A stretch of 64,000 bases of DNA from Nothopassalora personata (GCA_033816765.1 CM066295.1:1-64000), one strand, 5' to 3'. Counted from the first letter of the stretch, positions 33,741 through 47,462 are shown. Made by a program: numbers and translations. Notes: a model not told the origin generated them from the letters alone.

Positions 33741-36521
33741 TTAAGTTCGATCCATTCGAATTAGCTAGGCACCTACTATTAAAGAGACGGGATACGTAAT
33801 AACGTCGCCGGGTAGCGAGAACCCCGGGACTAGTGCCCCGAATAAAAACTTCTAACTTATGCTTTAGTAACTGTACTAGCGATAGGAAGAGATGTAAGCC
33901 GAGTTAATTACAACGCGCGCCGCTTTAAAAGAATCGGAAGACGCTCGACGTTAGTTAACACCTATAGTCTCGCTACTAGTTTATAATAAGACGACTACTA
34001 GTAACCTAATAAGATAGCTACTATAGACGCTAAACGCTGCCGCGCCCTCGCCGCGTACCGGAGAAGAACCGTCGGGTCCTAGAGGTTAGAACCCCCCTTC
34101 CTAGGACGGTAAGGTAGAGACATTCCGCGATTACTTCTTAAGGTTAAAGAGCTCTTTTAGGGTGCGATCCGCCCTAAAACCGACGCTCTCTAAGGAGTAC
34201 TACTAGAATGCGATTAACGATACCTTACTAGCGAGAGAGCGTACTAGGATACGGCACTTCTAGGATAAGGGAGACGGCGAACTTAGGAAGGACCCTAATA
34301 CTTTCTTTACGCAACTCGAGAAAGTCTTCGGTAATAGTAACGAGCGCGCTAAGGCCCTAGAGTAGCTTACTAAGATTAAACATACGAACCGTTAACCTTA
34401 GTACGATTACTAGATAAAATTCGACGGACTCCTACTAAGCGCCGGCGGAGAGAACTAGAGCGACGATGCGAAGATTAGTTACTTACGTAACACCTTCTCG
34501 AACCCCGTTCGGATGTACACGGCGGCTATGCCGGAAAAGGAGGACTACTACGAGTTTACGGGGGAGGTCGAACGGATTATAACTAACCTCGAGGACACGG
34601 ACTAGTTTAAAATAGCCCATAAGAGGTAGAAGGACAATAATAAAGACTCTAGTATAACCGCTATAGTTACTACCCGTTCTTTTACGAGAGCGGCTAGTAG
34701 CTAGGTTAATACCGATAGTAACACTATTATAGTACTAACCCGGACAAGCGGAGGCCGCTCTATAAGTCGTAGAGATCGGAAGGAGGATAAAGGGAGGTAG
34801 AGAGTAAAATGGGTAGACACCGCGGAGAGGGATCGTAGGCGCTAAGAATAGCTCTACTTCCGCTATAGAGCGAGCGGACATCGAGTAAAGGAATGCCCGT
34901 ACGCCGTAGCAGTTAAACCCACTAGGATTAACGCGGCCTCGGTCGCGCCGATTCTAGAGGACGATAGGTTTAAGTCGGATCCCGAAGAGATAGGAAAAGA
35001 CTAGCTCCTAGTCGAAAGCTAGAACTAGGAGATAAAGAAGTACTAGTAAAGGGGTAGAACGTAGTTAAGAGTTCTATAAATAGGAATCTTATATATACCG
35101 ACGTACTCCTAAACGAAAGTTACGGAACGTTCGCCCTTATCGATAAAGGATACATATGCTACGCTATAATTAACGGAGACTTAGCGAAAGGCCTCGGTCT
35201 CACGTATGTTAGTAATGAGAGCCGCAAGGCTATAGGGTTTACGAAGGCGATGCGGAACTCGATCGAAGGAGTAGTCGCCTTCCGTATAGAAATTGCCGGG
35301 ATCCACTAGGTGGTTTATGCTTATGTCGTGCCTAATCTAGACTTCCCTATAATTCTAGGGAACCCGTAGAAGGCGCATAATTAGATCTAGACCGCGCCTA
35401 AAAAGCGCCGGTACTACTATAGCTTAGTAAAGAAATAGGTACCCGAAGGGCGTAACTACGAAGAACACGAGTCGGGTAAGCGTTCCGCTACGATTGCTAC
35501 GGTAACCGTAGAAGATATTAAGAAAGCCCTTAGTAAGAAGGAGCCGCCTACGCAAGAGGAACTTAAGAAGGGCTTATCTCTAGAACTTTAGGATATATTA
35601 CCGTTATTTTCTACTAGGGAAGCTAATAAACTAGCTCTATACCGCGGCGACCTTAACTATAAGATCGAGATACGGACGAAAGCCGACGGAAGCCCGGAAC
35701 CATTGCCCTAGGGACCGCTCTATAGCATATCGAAAGACGAGCTACTTATCCTCCGGAAGTCGCTAACGGAGCTATAGCGTAAGGGTTATATTCGCCCTTC
35801 TACCTTAGAAGCGGCGGCTCCCGTCTTATTCGTAAAGAAGCCCGGGGGAGGACTTAGGTTCTACTACGATTATAGAGTACTAAACTCGATTACTAAGTAG
35901 GACCGTTACCCGCTTCCATTAATCCCGGAAACCATTCGGAACCTAACGGGCGCTAGATAGATTACGAAGGTTAACGTTATTACCGCATTCTATTACCTCC
36001 GGATAGCTCGAGGTGAAGAGTATAAGACGGCTTTTCGAACTAGATTCGGTCTATAGGAATAGCTAGTATGCCCGTTCGGTTTATCCGGGGCCCCCGTAAC
36101 ATTCTAGCGGTACATTAATAGTTTATTACGGGACTACCTAGACGACTTTACCTCGGCCTACGCTAACGACGTCGTCATTTACTCCGACGGAACAAAAGAG
36201 GACCATTTCTAGAAGGTTCGCATCGTGCTCTAGAAGCTTTAGGACGGAGGCCTTTTCCTAGATCTAGCGAAGTGTAAGTTCGTATAGAAGAAGGTTAAGT
36301 ACCTCGGGTTCATTATACATACCGACGGGATAGGAGTAGGACCCGACCCCGAAAAGGTAGTAGTAGTAAAGGACTAGAAGGGGCTAGTTACCTAGAAGGA
36401 AGTACGGCGGTTCTTAGGCTTCGCAAACTACTACCGAATATTTATTCTAAACTATTCAAAGCTTGCCGAGCCCTTAACGTCGCTAACCGGCAAGAACAAG
36501 GTGTTTTCCTAGGGAGATCGT

Positions 36522-36952
36522 TATTACGGTTCGGATAAAGGACGGTGTAGGACGTAGTATAGAAGGAAGAATTAGAAGACAAGAACTAATCGCTAGGAAG
36601 AGGAAGGGACCCTACGCCCGGGTTACGTACACGACCGCGCGCTTAGTGCATAGTCGAACACGACTATAGAAGTAGCGTATAGACGTACATAACTACACGA
36701 CTAGGCGACCGGTCGGGTAGATAGACGGACGCCTAATACCGGATAGCATACGAGTCTCCGTTATATTTAGGAACGCTAAGAACCCTTATGGTTTCGATAC
36801 GTTTAACTTATGTTACTATCTTACTAATTGGAATATAACTCTTATTCCTATTATTCATCTTCGCTTAGCTTACTTCAGCCTCTCTAAAGAATACCGCTAC
36901 GTAACTTAACTTATCTCTCTTTTAAGACTAGCCCTAGAACGAGATAATAACA
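36522..36952 (+). repeat. 5' LTR of element E
   Basis: 431 bp, TATTACGG (RIP form of TGTTACGG) to GATAATAACA, followed by CTTTAAACGCCC and the gag ATG 17 bp after the LTR. Confidence 0.88.
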
Positions 36953-39900
36953 CTTTAAACGCCCTTAGGATGAGCGCTACTCGAGCAGCTAGTAGGGGAA
37001 CACCCGCCCCTAGCGAAGTAGGAAGCATCCGCCGTGCGCTACTACAATAGACTACTATAAAGGACGATAAGTCTAATAACGATAACGAGCCTACTCTAAG
37101 GAAGAACGACGTTAAGGCTACTAAGCTAGACCTCTTCTATAGAGACAGGGCCAAGTTCGACGACTAGATTAATTAGATGGATATGTATCTTATATTTAAC
37201 CTAGTTGATGCCGATAAAAGAACTATCTTTACTATTACGTACCTTCGCGGAAGCGCGTAGAACTAGATTAAACCTTACCTTAAGGAATACCTTAAAGGTA
37301 TAGAACGATTAGACCCTACTAGAATGTTTAGGAGCTACACCCTCTTTAAAGATAAGATAAGGTTAATCTTTAGAACCTCGAACGAAGTCTAGTAGGCTAT
37401 ACGAATCATTTAACACCTAAAGTAGAAGACGTCTACTTTAGAGTATGCCGCTAAATTCGAAGAATACGGACAAATTACTAGATAGGACTAGACGGCGTTA
37501 ATGACTATGTTCCGACGTAGACTTAAGGACTCCGTTAAGGACGAGTTAATAAGACACGGGGGATAGATCACTAACCTCGAAGAGCTAATAAAGGCGTCGA
37601 TTAATATCGATAACTAGCTCTAGGAACGACACTAGGAGAAGAAATACGACTCTAAAGTAGGAGGAATAGTAGGATATGCTCCGGACCGTAGACCCTTAGG
37701 AGGATACGTTACGAAGGGAGAATTCTCACGACAAAACTAGCCCTACTATAGACCATAGCTAATGGAACTAGACGTTACCTAACGAGGACGGAGGATCGAC
37801 AAGAGTAGGGGCTACGGAAAGCCCTTTAAAGGAAAAGGAAAACTTACATACTATGCCTATAGTAAGGAAGGTTACATAGCACGGGATTGCTGCGGTAAGA
37901 ATATAGTGCGCCGCGAGCAATTTAATATAATGCAACCCCGAACTAGTAAATCTAAGAGTAGCGTTAGATCTCGAGGAGATACCGACTATACTCGGAGAGT
38001 AGGGGAGAGAGCTAGTAATAGAAGCACGACGCCTCTCCTAGACCCCTTAGAAGGACGAGGAGGATACTATAGGTAGCAAATAGTAGTTATTCCACTTAAT
38101 GCGAAGAACTAACTACGACAGTTCAATATAATAATACGAAGAGTCGACTACGAGATCGAATCCGAATCTCGAAATAGTTATAGAAGCCTTTATTAGCGAT
38201 TCTATTACTAAGACTCGTGTTAAGTTCACTACGCCGCGAAGTTAGGCGTAGGGTATTAGCCTTAGTAACTACGAGGAACCCTAGGGGCGACGTATAGGCA
38301 AAACGCTACGCTCCGAGAAGTGGACACCGATAAATCCTACTTTAACGAAGATAGAAGCGATAAAGAAAATTAGGACCTAGGATAGAACGGATTATAGTTA
38401 CTAGAACCATAGAAAGAAAGTTAAGAAACTACCGGGCTAAATATCATTAAGGAAGAACAGGATCCGGAAGAATTAAGCGAAGAAGATTCCTCCGAAGGAG
38501 AAGAGAGCGACACTAACGACAATAACGAACAGCTTACCTTCACGGTAGATGCACCTAAGAAACTGTACGACATAATTATCTACCTATAAAGAAGACACGA
38601 GGAATTCCTACCTAAGATAGGTAGATAAAGGAGGCTACACTCCATTAAGTTTAATAAGACACTCGACACCCTACGAGGCATAGCCTAGGGATACCCACTT
38701 ATAGAAACAACCGAGAATCTAGTAACCACCGTTATAGAACGACTACCGATAGGAAGCCGAATAATAGGAACCGGATATCTTACACCGTTAGGAACATTCG
38801 TATCGAATAAATTACGTAACATTGTGTAACACGTACGCGCACTCTACTTAGAAACGTAGAAGATCTAGGAACGCAATAGACTACAAGTATAGACATAGGG
38901 CAACGGGCTATAGGTTCTAGCCGAAGCCTTTAGGCACGAAGTATAGCGAACTAAATACTATTTGGGAAAAGGATTAGCTCCCTAGGAATAAGCGACCGGA
39001 GGGAGTTATACAATACTTAGGCTTATACATCGACATTAAGCACAGTTTTCTAGACATAAGCGATCGTTAACGGACATAAGACTAGTGTTATGATCGACTT
39101 AGGAGTAGCGGGGAATTTTATCTCCGAGTCTTTTATAAGAAGAAACGGGTTAGCTACCCTAAAGAAGAAATAGGGTTACGAGTTAATCGCGGTAAACGGA
39201 TTATCGTTACCTAGCGTAGAATGGGAGACGATATCATTGCTACTAGCTATCTAATAGTACTACGAGAATATTACCTTAGATGTTACTAATATAGCTAGTT
39301 ATAATATAGTATTAGGTATGCCTTAGTTAAGAAAGCACAATCTAGTAATCGACTAGAGAAGAGGAGTACTTACATTTAGGGAATGCGATTGCGTTATCGA
39401 CATTTAGCCTACGTAGTAGTAGCGTTCACTAGTAGATAAGGCAAGGAAATAGCTAAACGAGATATAGCTTACGCCGAATAGAAGGATAGAAGAACCACCT
39501 TCGACCGGGATAGACACTAGCGTAGGGCCGCCGGGTTACGGAGTTACTAGAAGTAATAGAAGTAACGCACTATCGAAGAATACTAACATCTTAGAGTTAA
39601 GTATTCCTAAGGAGTACCGTAAGTAGTCGCGACTCTTTAAAGAGGAGAGAGGTAAAACCGCCTTACCTAAGCACCGCCTATAGGATTATAAGATTAACAT
39701 TTAGCTAGGGAAAGAGTCTCTATAGGGACCCCTATATTAAATGTCTAAGAAAGAGCTACAGACCCTACGAGAATAGCTAAAGGAGAAGCTAGCTAAAGGA
39801 TAGATAAGAAGATCCACCTCGAGTATAGGAACTCTATGTATGTTCGTTCTAAAAGCAAACGGGAAGTTACGACTCGTACAAGACTATAGGAAGTTAAACG

Positions 39901-41564
39901 AGATTACGATTAAGAACCGATACCCGCTACCTAACATCGAAGAAGCATAAGATAGATTAACCGGATCGGACTAGTACACGAAGATTAACCTACGAGATGC
40001 CTTCTATACTATACGAATAGTAGAAGGAGAAGAATAGAAAACCGCTTTTAGAATAAGATACGGACTTTACGAATTCTTAGTTATACTAATAGGATTAACT
40101 AACGTACCCGCATCCTACTAGGACCTTGTTAACGAAACACTTAGAGACCTACTCGACGTATGCGTTATCGCCTATATAGACGATATACTAGTCTACACGA
40201 AAGGATCCCTATAGGAGCACATAAAGTAAGTCTAGGACGTCTTCGAACGACTTACGCAATTAGGATTTAAGACGGCACCCGAGAAATGCGAATTCTATAA
40301 GAAAGAAGTTAAATTCTTAGGCTTCATTATTAGCACTATAGGGATAACGATCGACCCTACGAAGACATAGTTAATTAGAGAATGGCTAGAACTAAAAACA
40401 GTTAAGGACGTACAATTATTCCTTAGACTAGTAAACTACAACCGGAAATTCATTAAGGACTACGTAAAGATAGCAGTACCGATAACGATACTTACGAGAA
40501 AAAACGTTACTTAGAAATAGGGAAAGGAACAGATTAAAGCATTCGAGAAACTTAAAGAACAATGCGCTTTAGCCCCCACGCTTCGACTATTCGATAGTAG
40601 TAAGAAAGTCCACATCGAGACCGATACGTCTAATATAGCAATAGGCGCATGTCTAACATAGACACACGATAGACAAAGACACCTAGTAGCCTATTACTCC
40701 CGGAAAATGACTATAGCGGAACAGAACTACGACATCTATAATAAAGAGCTTCTAGCTATTATTGCTACTATGTAACATTAGAGAGTATATGTCGAGGGCC
40801 TACCGAAGTTAACGATTCTTTCTAACTATAAGAATCTTACGTACTTCACGACGACGAAAGAACTTACCCGAAGGCAAGCCCGCTAGTCGGAGCTGCTAGG
40901 ACAGTATAAGTTCGAAATTAAATATACTCTAGGACGAGAGAATGGCCGCGCCGACGCGCTAAGCCGAAGAAGCGACTATATAGAAGGAAAAGGACTAGTG
41001 CAACACAAAATATTAAAGACAAACCCCGACGGAAGTCTTAGTGCTAACATAAGAGAATTCAATAATATCGTACGGATATTAGGCGATAAGAACGAACAAT
41101 TCCCTATATCGTAAGGGAAATACTAAGTACCTAAGGATCGAGAAGAAGAATGTATACGATAACATCACGACGGACTAATTTATAGACACCCTAGAACTTT
41201 GAAGACAATGGACCTAATATAGCGCAGTTTCTCATTTCTATAAATAAGACTTAAGGTGTTACGCTATATTAAACAATGCGTACACTGCTAACGGAACAAG
41301 GCTACGAGACATGCAAAATACGGTCACCTATAGTTTAGGACACTACCGACGAAACCATAGGACGAAGTTATAATAGACTTTATTACGAAACTTCTACCGT
41401 TAAGAGACTAAGTTACGAAACAGCCATACGACATGATACTAGTTATGGTTAATAGACTTATAAAATACGTACACTTTATTCCTACATCGGAAACATACAA
41501 TGTAGAGCAGCTCGGATACCTCGTACTAGATAGACTTATCCGATACTACGGCTTCCCTTAAGCA

Positions 41565-41951
41565 TGTTACGGTTCGGTCCAAACGGCAGCCCCGACCAGA
41601 CACACGAAACACTGATCACTTGGAAACACGTGATACTGATCATCCAGACGCACGTGACACTGATCACTTCACGGACTGATCAGTGTGATCAGTATGCTCA
41701 GTGGGACTGATCAAGGTGATCATACTGAGCCATAGGCTCTACGCCGCGAATCTCCTTTGTATTTAGGAACGCTAGAAACCCTTATGGTTCTGATGCGTTC
41801 AACTCATGTTACTATCTCACTGATTGGAATACAACTCTTATTCCTATCATTTATCTTCGCTCAGCTTGCTTCAGCCTCTCCAAAGAATAATACCGCCACG
41901 TGACTTGACTTATCTCTCTTTTGAGACTAGCCCTGGAACGAGACAATAACA
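41565..41951 (+). mobile_element. Solo LTR, 387 bp, E family, not RIP-mutated, inside E integrase
   Basis: Starts TGTTACGG, ends GACAATAACA and is flanked by AAGCA (41560-41564 and 41952-41956). Its second half aligns base by base with the E LTR, with CA or TG here where E has TA. The first half carries a TGATCA-rich array (41611-41728) not seen in the E LTRs. Confidence 0.9.
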
Positions 41952-42835
41952 AAGCATTTATAACGGATAGAGATAAGCTATTTATATTAAACTACTAGAA
42001 GACGCTTATAGGAACGATTGGAATTAAACATAAGCTATTAATAGTATATCATCCGGAGATAGACGGACAAACCGAAAGGATGAATTAAACGCTAGAACAA
42101 TACCTACGACACTATATTAACTACGCGTAAGATAACTGGGTTTCATTACTACTAATAGCGTAGATTGCACTAAACAACTACAAATTAGAGACAACTTTAA
42201 CGACACCATTTTATGCGAACTTTAGTAAAGATCCTAACCTATTTAGAACACCTAGATCCTACCTACAAGCCGAAAGAGCAATCGTAACGACGGATACTTT
42301 TAAGGAAGTGCATAAAGAAACACGTAAGGCGATCGAAGATGCATAATAAAAACTGTCTCGACAACGGTAGGATACGAGAAAAATGGCACCTCTACTAAAA
42401 GAGGGGGATAAGGTCTATCTCCTTATAAAAAACTTGAGAATAAGAAGATAGACCAAGAAACTAGATCACGTTAAGGTCGGACCATTTTTAATCGACAAAG
42501 TCGTAGGACTAGTTAACTATCGACTACGACTACTACTAGACGCTAAAATCTACCTAGTCTTCCACATCTCTAAGTTAGAACCCGTAGACGCCGAAACACC
42601 TTGCTAGGAGAGCTTCCATTTCGAGCCGGAAGTAGAAAACGAATTCGAAGTCGAAAGAATCCTAGATAAGAAAGGTTAGCGATACCTTGTTAAATGGAAA
42701 GGATACGACGAATTAGAAAATACCTAGGAACTAGAAAGAAACCTACGAAACTGTTAATAAAGGCTCTAGGAGTACAAAAAACGGTCCAGTAGACTAACCC
42801 CCGCGTTAGAGACTAATCTACTAGAAAGTAGCTAG

Positions 42836-42904
42836 AGTAGGAATCGAACTCACGACCTTAAGAGTGGAGACAGCTTACGCTCTAACTACTAAGCTACATG
42901 ACCG
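42836..42904 (-). other. tRNA-like relic in the 3' region of element E
   Basis: On the minus strand GGTCATG is followed by an A-box-like TAGCTTAGTAGTTAGAGC and, at normal spacing, a B-box-like GTGAGTTCGATTC. The D stem can pair, but the anticodon stem and the acceptor 3' side cannot be closed convincingly, so it is not a working tRNA gene. RIP may have damaged it. It may have been captured during reverse transcription. Confidence 0.35.
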
Positions 42905-42962
42905 GGTTCAATAAGGGAAACGAAGAACTTACATAAATATATCCCCTATAAGAAACTAACAT

Positions 42963-43487
42963 CTATCTACTAGAGGGGCCGGCGCTCGAAGAAGCTACTA
43001 CGGCTTCCTTAAGGGTCGGATACGACTAGAGGACATTATCCGGAATTATCGAAAGGTCCTCCTAGGAAGGAATCGACATCTAGAAAACCCCCTCCAGTTC
43101 TTCGGGGCTACCTTTAGGAATAAGAAGATAGGACGAAGACGCGGAAAAGGTATCGATACCTACGCTCGGTAAACCGCGAAGATCCTCGAAATCCTTCGCT
43201 ATCGCCTTTTCCTCCCTATCCTTAGTAACGCGTAGCTATTTCCTAAGACGATGCACCTTTAACATCGCCTCTATTACCTTCTCTTTAGCCTTATTAAGCT
43301 CTCGCTTTAGCTTTCGACGCTAGTTGCGAAGCCGCTCCTACTTAGTCTACGTAATAGTCACGTTACACTTAATACCCTTACGAACGTACTCTAAGTAACA
43401 CCTAAAGCGCACATCTACTACGTAACGAGGACTCTTCTTTCCTTTAGGTACTCTAGCCTTCTAGCAACTAGAACATAGGGATGGCAT
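42963..43487 (-). pseudogene. Antisense ORF of element E: Cys-rich N-terminus plus coiled coil
   Basis: About 174 codons opposite to gag/pol, starting 145 bp inside the 3' LTR with GCGAGATGCC. It reads MPSLCSSC, then YVVDVRFRCYLEYVRKG, then KWERLRNQRRKLKREL and a Lys/Glu/Arg coiled coil, with TAG/TAA for Gln/Trp. The order Cys motif, W-x-x-L-R, coiled coil and the position match the antisense ORF of element B although the two elements have different LTRs. The end at 42963 is a TAG that could itself be a RIP product. Function unknown. Confidence 0.6.
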
Positions 43488-43631
43488 CTCGCGGCCCTCG
43501 GCTTCGATACCTAGTACTTAACGTTCGCGGCGCTCCTAACGTATTAGCCGCTCGCCGCTTATAATAAAAGATAGGAACTTATAGGAAAAGAAAGAAAACT
43601 CGAGGACGAGTTTTAGTAGGAAGGGGGATAG

Positions 43632-44062
43632 TATTACGGTTCGGATAAAGGACGGTATAGGACGTAGTATAGAAGGAAGAATTAGAAGATAAGGACTAAT
43701 CGCTAGGAAGAGGAAGGGACCCTACGCCCGGGTCACGTGTACGACCGCGCGCTTAGTGCATAGTCGAACACGACTATAGAAGTAGCGTATAGACGTACAC
43801 GACCATACGACTAGGCGACCGGTCGGGTAGATAGACGGACGCCTAACACCGGATAGTATACGAGTCTCCGTTGTATTTAGGAACGCTAAGAACCCTTATA
43901 GTTTCGATACGTTTAACTTATGTTACTATCTTACTAATTGAAATACAACTCTTATTCCTATTATTTATCTTTGCTTAGCTTACTTTAGCCTCTCTAAAGA
44001 ATACCGCTACGTAACTTAACTTGTCTCTCTTTTAAGACTAGCCCTAGAACGGGACAATAACA
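43632..44062 (+). repeat. 3' LTR of element E
   Basis: 431 bp, preceded by a polypurine tract (AGGAAGGGGGATAG). Near-identical to the 5' LTR, with scattered transitions. Confidence 0.88.
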
Positions 44063-47000
44063 ATCGTTAGGCTAATGCGTTTAAGACCCTAAAGGATAAG
44101 TACTATAAAGTACTAGTTTTAGCCTACTAGAACCCGGAGCTCTCTACGTTTTTAGAGACGGACTATAGCGGCTTTACGCTTAGAGGCGCCCTCCTATAAG
44201 AAAAGGACGGAGTCGTAAGACTAGTAGGATTCTACTCGAAGAAGCTTAATAAGGCTAAGATTAACTACGACATTCACGATAAGGAGATACTCGCGGTAGT
44301 GTCCTATCTTAAGGAATAGGCTCCCGAGTTAAAAACATATAGGCCCTTTATAATCTAGACGGACTATAAGAACCTAGAATACTTTATAACGAAGAGACAG
44401 CTCTCCGAACGGTAGATCCGGTAGGTTAAGGAAGTTGTAAAGTTCTAGTTTTTACTAGTGTATAGGCCGGGCACCGAGGCGATTGTGCCGGATGCCCTTT
44501 CTCGAAGGGAGTAGGACACGCTTAGGTAGGACGACAAGTTATTACGGTATCGTAGATTTCTTAAACCGGACATCGTAAAGAATTAGCCGGGCTCGAAGGT
44601 AGTAGACGCTAGCTCGACTATAAAGGTTTCGTTAGTACGAATCTTAGCTACGTAGTTCGAAGGACTATCCGCTATAGAAGAGGCGGATTCACCGGGCGTA
44701 CTACAGGGACCCTTCTAAGACTAAGAGCTAAACGACCTCTAGGAAAGAACTATCGAGAAGGACAGTACGTTCTAAGCGGTACACTGCGCGATTAAGGTAG
44801 GAGCGCGTTCACTTCCTAGCGAGGTAAAACTTAAGGTGCAAGTAGGTAACTATAGCATCGACCGTAACGGGTATCTTCGCTACCGTAGTAGGATTTAGGT
44901 GCCTAGAGCTCCTAGTTCTACGGAGTCCGACTATAAGGAGGCGGACATAGCGATTCTATAGAACGACACCCTTCGAACTAAGCTAATCCAATCCGTGCAC
45001 GATTTACCGGTATACGGCTACCCTAGCCGGGCCTCTATAGTATCGATACTAAGTCGCAACTTCTACTAGCCCCTATAGTCTAAGTACGTAAGGCAGTCCT
45101 TAAGGAACTGTAACTACTGCGGTAGGAATAAGGTATAGAGAGAATAAAAACACGGCCTCCTACAACCCTTACCGGTCCCCGACCGATTCTTCTAGGAGAT
45201 CTCGATAGATTTCATAACGGACATGCCCGAGTCGTAAGGGAACACTTACCTCTAGGTAATTAAGGATTGACTAAGTAAGACCGTCGTTTTAGAAGCGATG
45301 CCTACTATAAAAGCCGAGGACTACGCTAAAAGGTTCTTAGACTACTAGGTGAGATACTATAGCCTCCCTTAAGCTATTACGAGTGACCGGGGTACTAACT
45401 AGACGAGTACCTTCTAGAGGACCTTCTGTCGTTTAACCGGTATAAAATAGAGGCTTAGCTCCGCCTACTACCTATAAACCGACGGAGGCCCGGAACGGTT
45501 AAACTAGGAAGTCTAGGCTTACCTTCGTAACTACATTAACTATAAGCAGTCCGACTAGAAACGCTAGCTCCCCGCGGCGCAACTTGCTCTAAACGCGCGG
45601 TATTACGCTAGGCTAGGAATAAGCCCCTTCTTCGCGGTATACGGATACGAGGTACTATTACCCGTTTAGTTACAACCGGATCTAGAGACCTCTTAGTTAG
45701 ACGCCGCGTAACGGGTAACGCTATTCGTAGAAAGGATGTAAAAGATCACAGACCTGTGTTAGGCGAGCATAGCGGAAGCTACCTAAAAATAGGAGGACTA
45801 CGCTAACCGGGATAGGAAGCCCGTACTAATCTATCGTGTAGGCGATAAAGTTTAGCTAGATCTACGCAACTATGTCACTATACGACTAAAGAAGAGCCTC
45901 GACTATAGACACGCGAAGTATACGGTAGTAGAAGTGATCTTACCGTTATCTATACGCTTATCTAGGATCCCCGACGGGATCTACCCGGTCTTCTATCCTA
46001 ACTTACTACGACCTATAAGCTAAGACCCCTTACCTAGATAGGAGATTAATAATAAACAGCCGGACCCTATCATAATTTAGTCTTACGAAGAGTAGTAGGT
46101 AGAAGAGATCCTTTATGCTAGAACTAAGGTTAGAGGTAGAGGCCGAGTGCGCGAAGTCCTAGTAAAATAGACCGGATACTATAAGCCTACATAGGAACCA
46201 TTAGGGTACCTCGCGGACACAGCGGCCGCGGATAACTTCGAGAAGAAATATAGTAACCTAATAACGCATAACGGACCGAAGGAGGCATAGGATACGAATA
46301 GAAGGGGGAAAAGACGAAAAGGTAAGGATTACTAGAGATTTAGCGTAGACATAGGCGTTTAGGAAAAGGTAGGCGTTCTTTTAGGTTAGGGAGTCTTTTT
46401 AGGAGATAGAGAGAAGTAAGAAGGCATAGTGCCTATAACCTTAGCGGCGACCGCACTAAAAGAATCGGTAAGCGCGTATAAAGAGGCGGGGGCCGTAGAA
46501 ACTTACCGGGAGAGCATACTAGTACGCGGGAGAGGCTTTAAAGCCTTCTAGGCTTTAAGGACGGCGCGGAGCTTAGTACGAGCGTCGTCGCTAAAAGACC
46601 GTAAGCCGGTAGAAAAGTCGCGGAGGACGCTAGGGAGGATGCTTACGCGAGGTTCTAGTTAGTAGCGCGGGTCCACTTAGTATAGGCGGCGTAGGCGAGC
46701 TCCGGCCTAAAACGCGCGGTTAGCGATAATTTTCCTTCGGGGTCCGCGCGGTACATACATGTCCTCGTAATACTTACGATTAGTATTATAGGCCTAGTAG
46801 GCGCGCGCGGTTACGCCCTAACGGTAATTAGCGGACCCCGATAAGAATAGGACGAGGACCGGTACTTATATACTAGGAGACGTAGTCTACGCTAGTAGAG
46901 GCGTAGGGGACGTAGTAGATGCGGCGTTAGGCTATTTTGTACTAGGCTCCGGTTAGAATGTTTCGGTCTCCGTAGTAATTTATTCGGACTTACTTAATAG

Positions 47001-47462
47001 TATTAATAGGAGATGTAGTAGGGGTAGTTTCTATTTACGGCATGCTATTAGTATCTATCGGAACCCGTAGGGAAAATGTCGTCTCCCTAAGCAATAGGCA
47101 TAAGATGCGCGAATATGCCCCTAAGGCTAGAGACGCTTAGCTAGGGGGAGGGGGAGGGGCGACTTACGCGTACGGTAGGTAATAAGAAAAAGAAAGAAAA
47201 GAAAAAAGAGAACGAGAACCTAAAGATATGTTCTAGGCTCCTATTGTTCATATGTAACAATAGCTATTGTTACTTAGTAGACAATAGTAAACCTTATACT
47301 TACCTAGGCATTAATACTTCGTCTTAGCGTCGGCGGGGCTAGACAATAAGGAAGAGAAGCTCGGGCACTTCCTATTACGAGCCTAATAAAAACACCTGGG
47401 ACAATGGGCTCTAGGGCGGAGCTATAACTAGGGGCGGCGGAGGAGGAAGGGGGGGGGGGTAG

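Larger units (their letters stand above)
36522..44062 (+). mobile_element. Ty3/gypsy chromodomain element E inserted in D
   Basis: 431-bp LTRs at 36522-36952 and 43632-44062, TSD ATCGT (36517-36521 and 44063-44067). Gag starts at ATG 36970 (MSATRAASRGTPAPSEVGS) with a zinc knuckle near 37845-37900, protease near 39090-39340, reverse transcriptase at 39850-40330 with YIDD at about 40172, RNase H at 40610-40970 (HIETDTSNIAIGA), integrase from about 41150 to 42350 split by a solo LTR, and a well-preserved chromodomain at 42640-42780 (FEVERILDKK, then YLVKWKGYDE). The chromodomain places it among the chromoviruses, which target histone-marked chromatin. TAG/TAA stops replace Gln and Trp codons. 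Between chromodomain and 3' LTR lie a tRNA-like relic and an antisense ORF. Confidence 0.9.
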
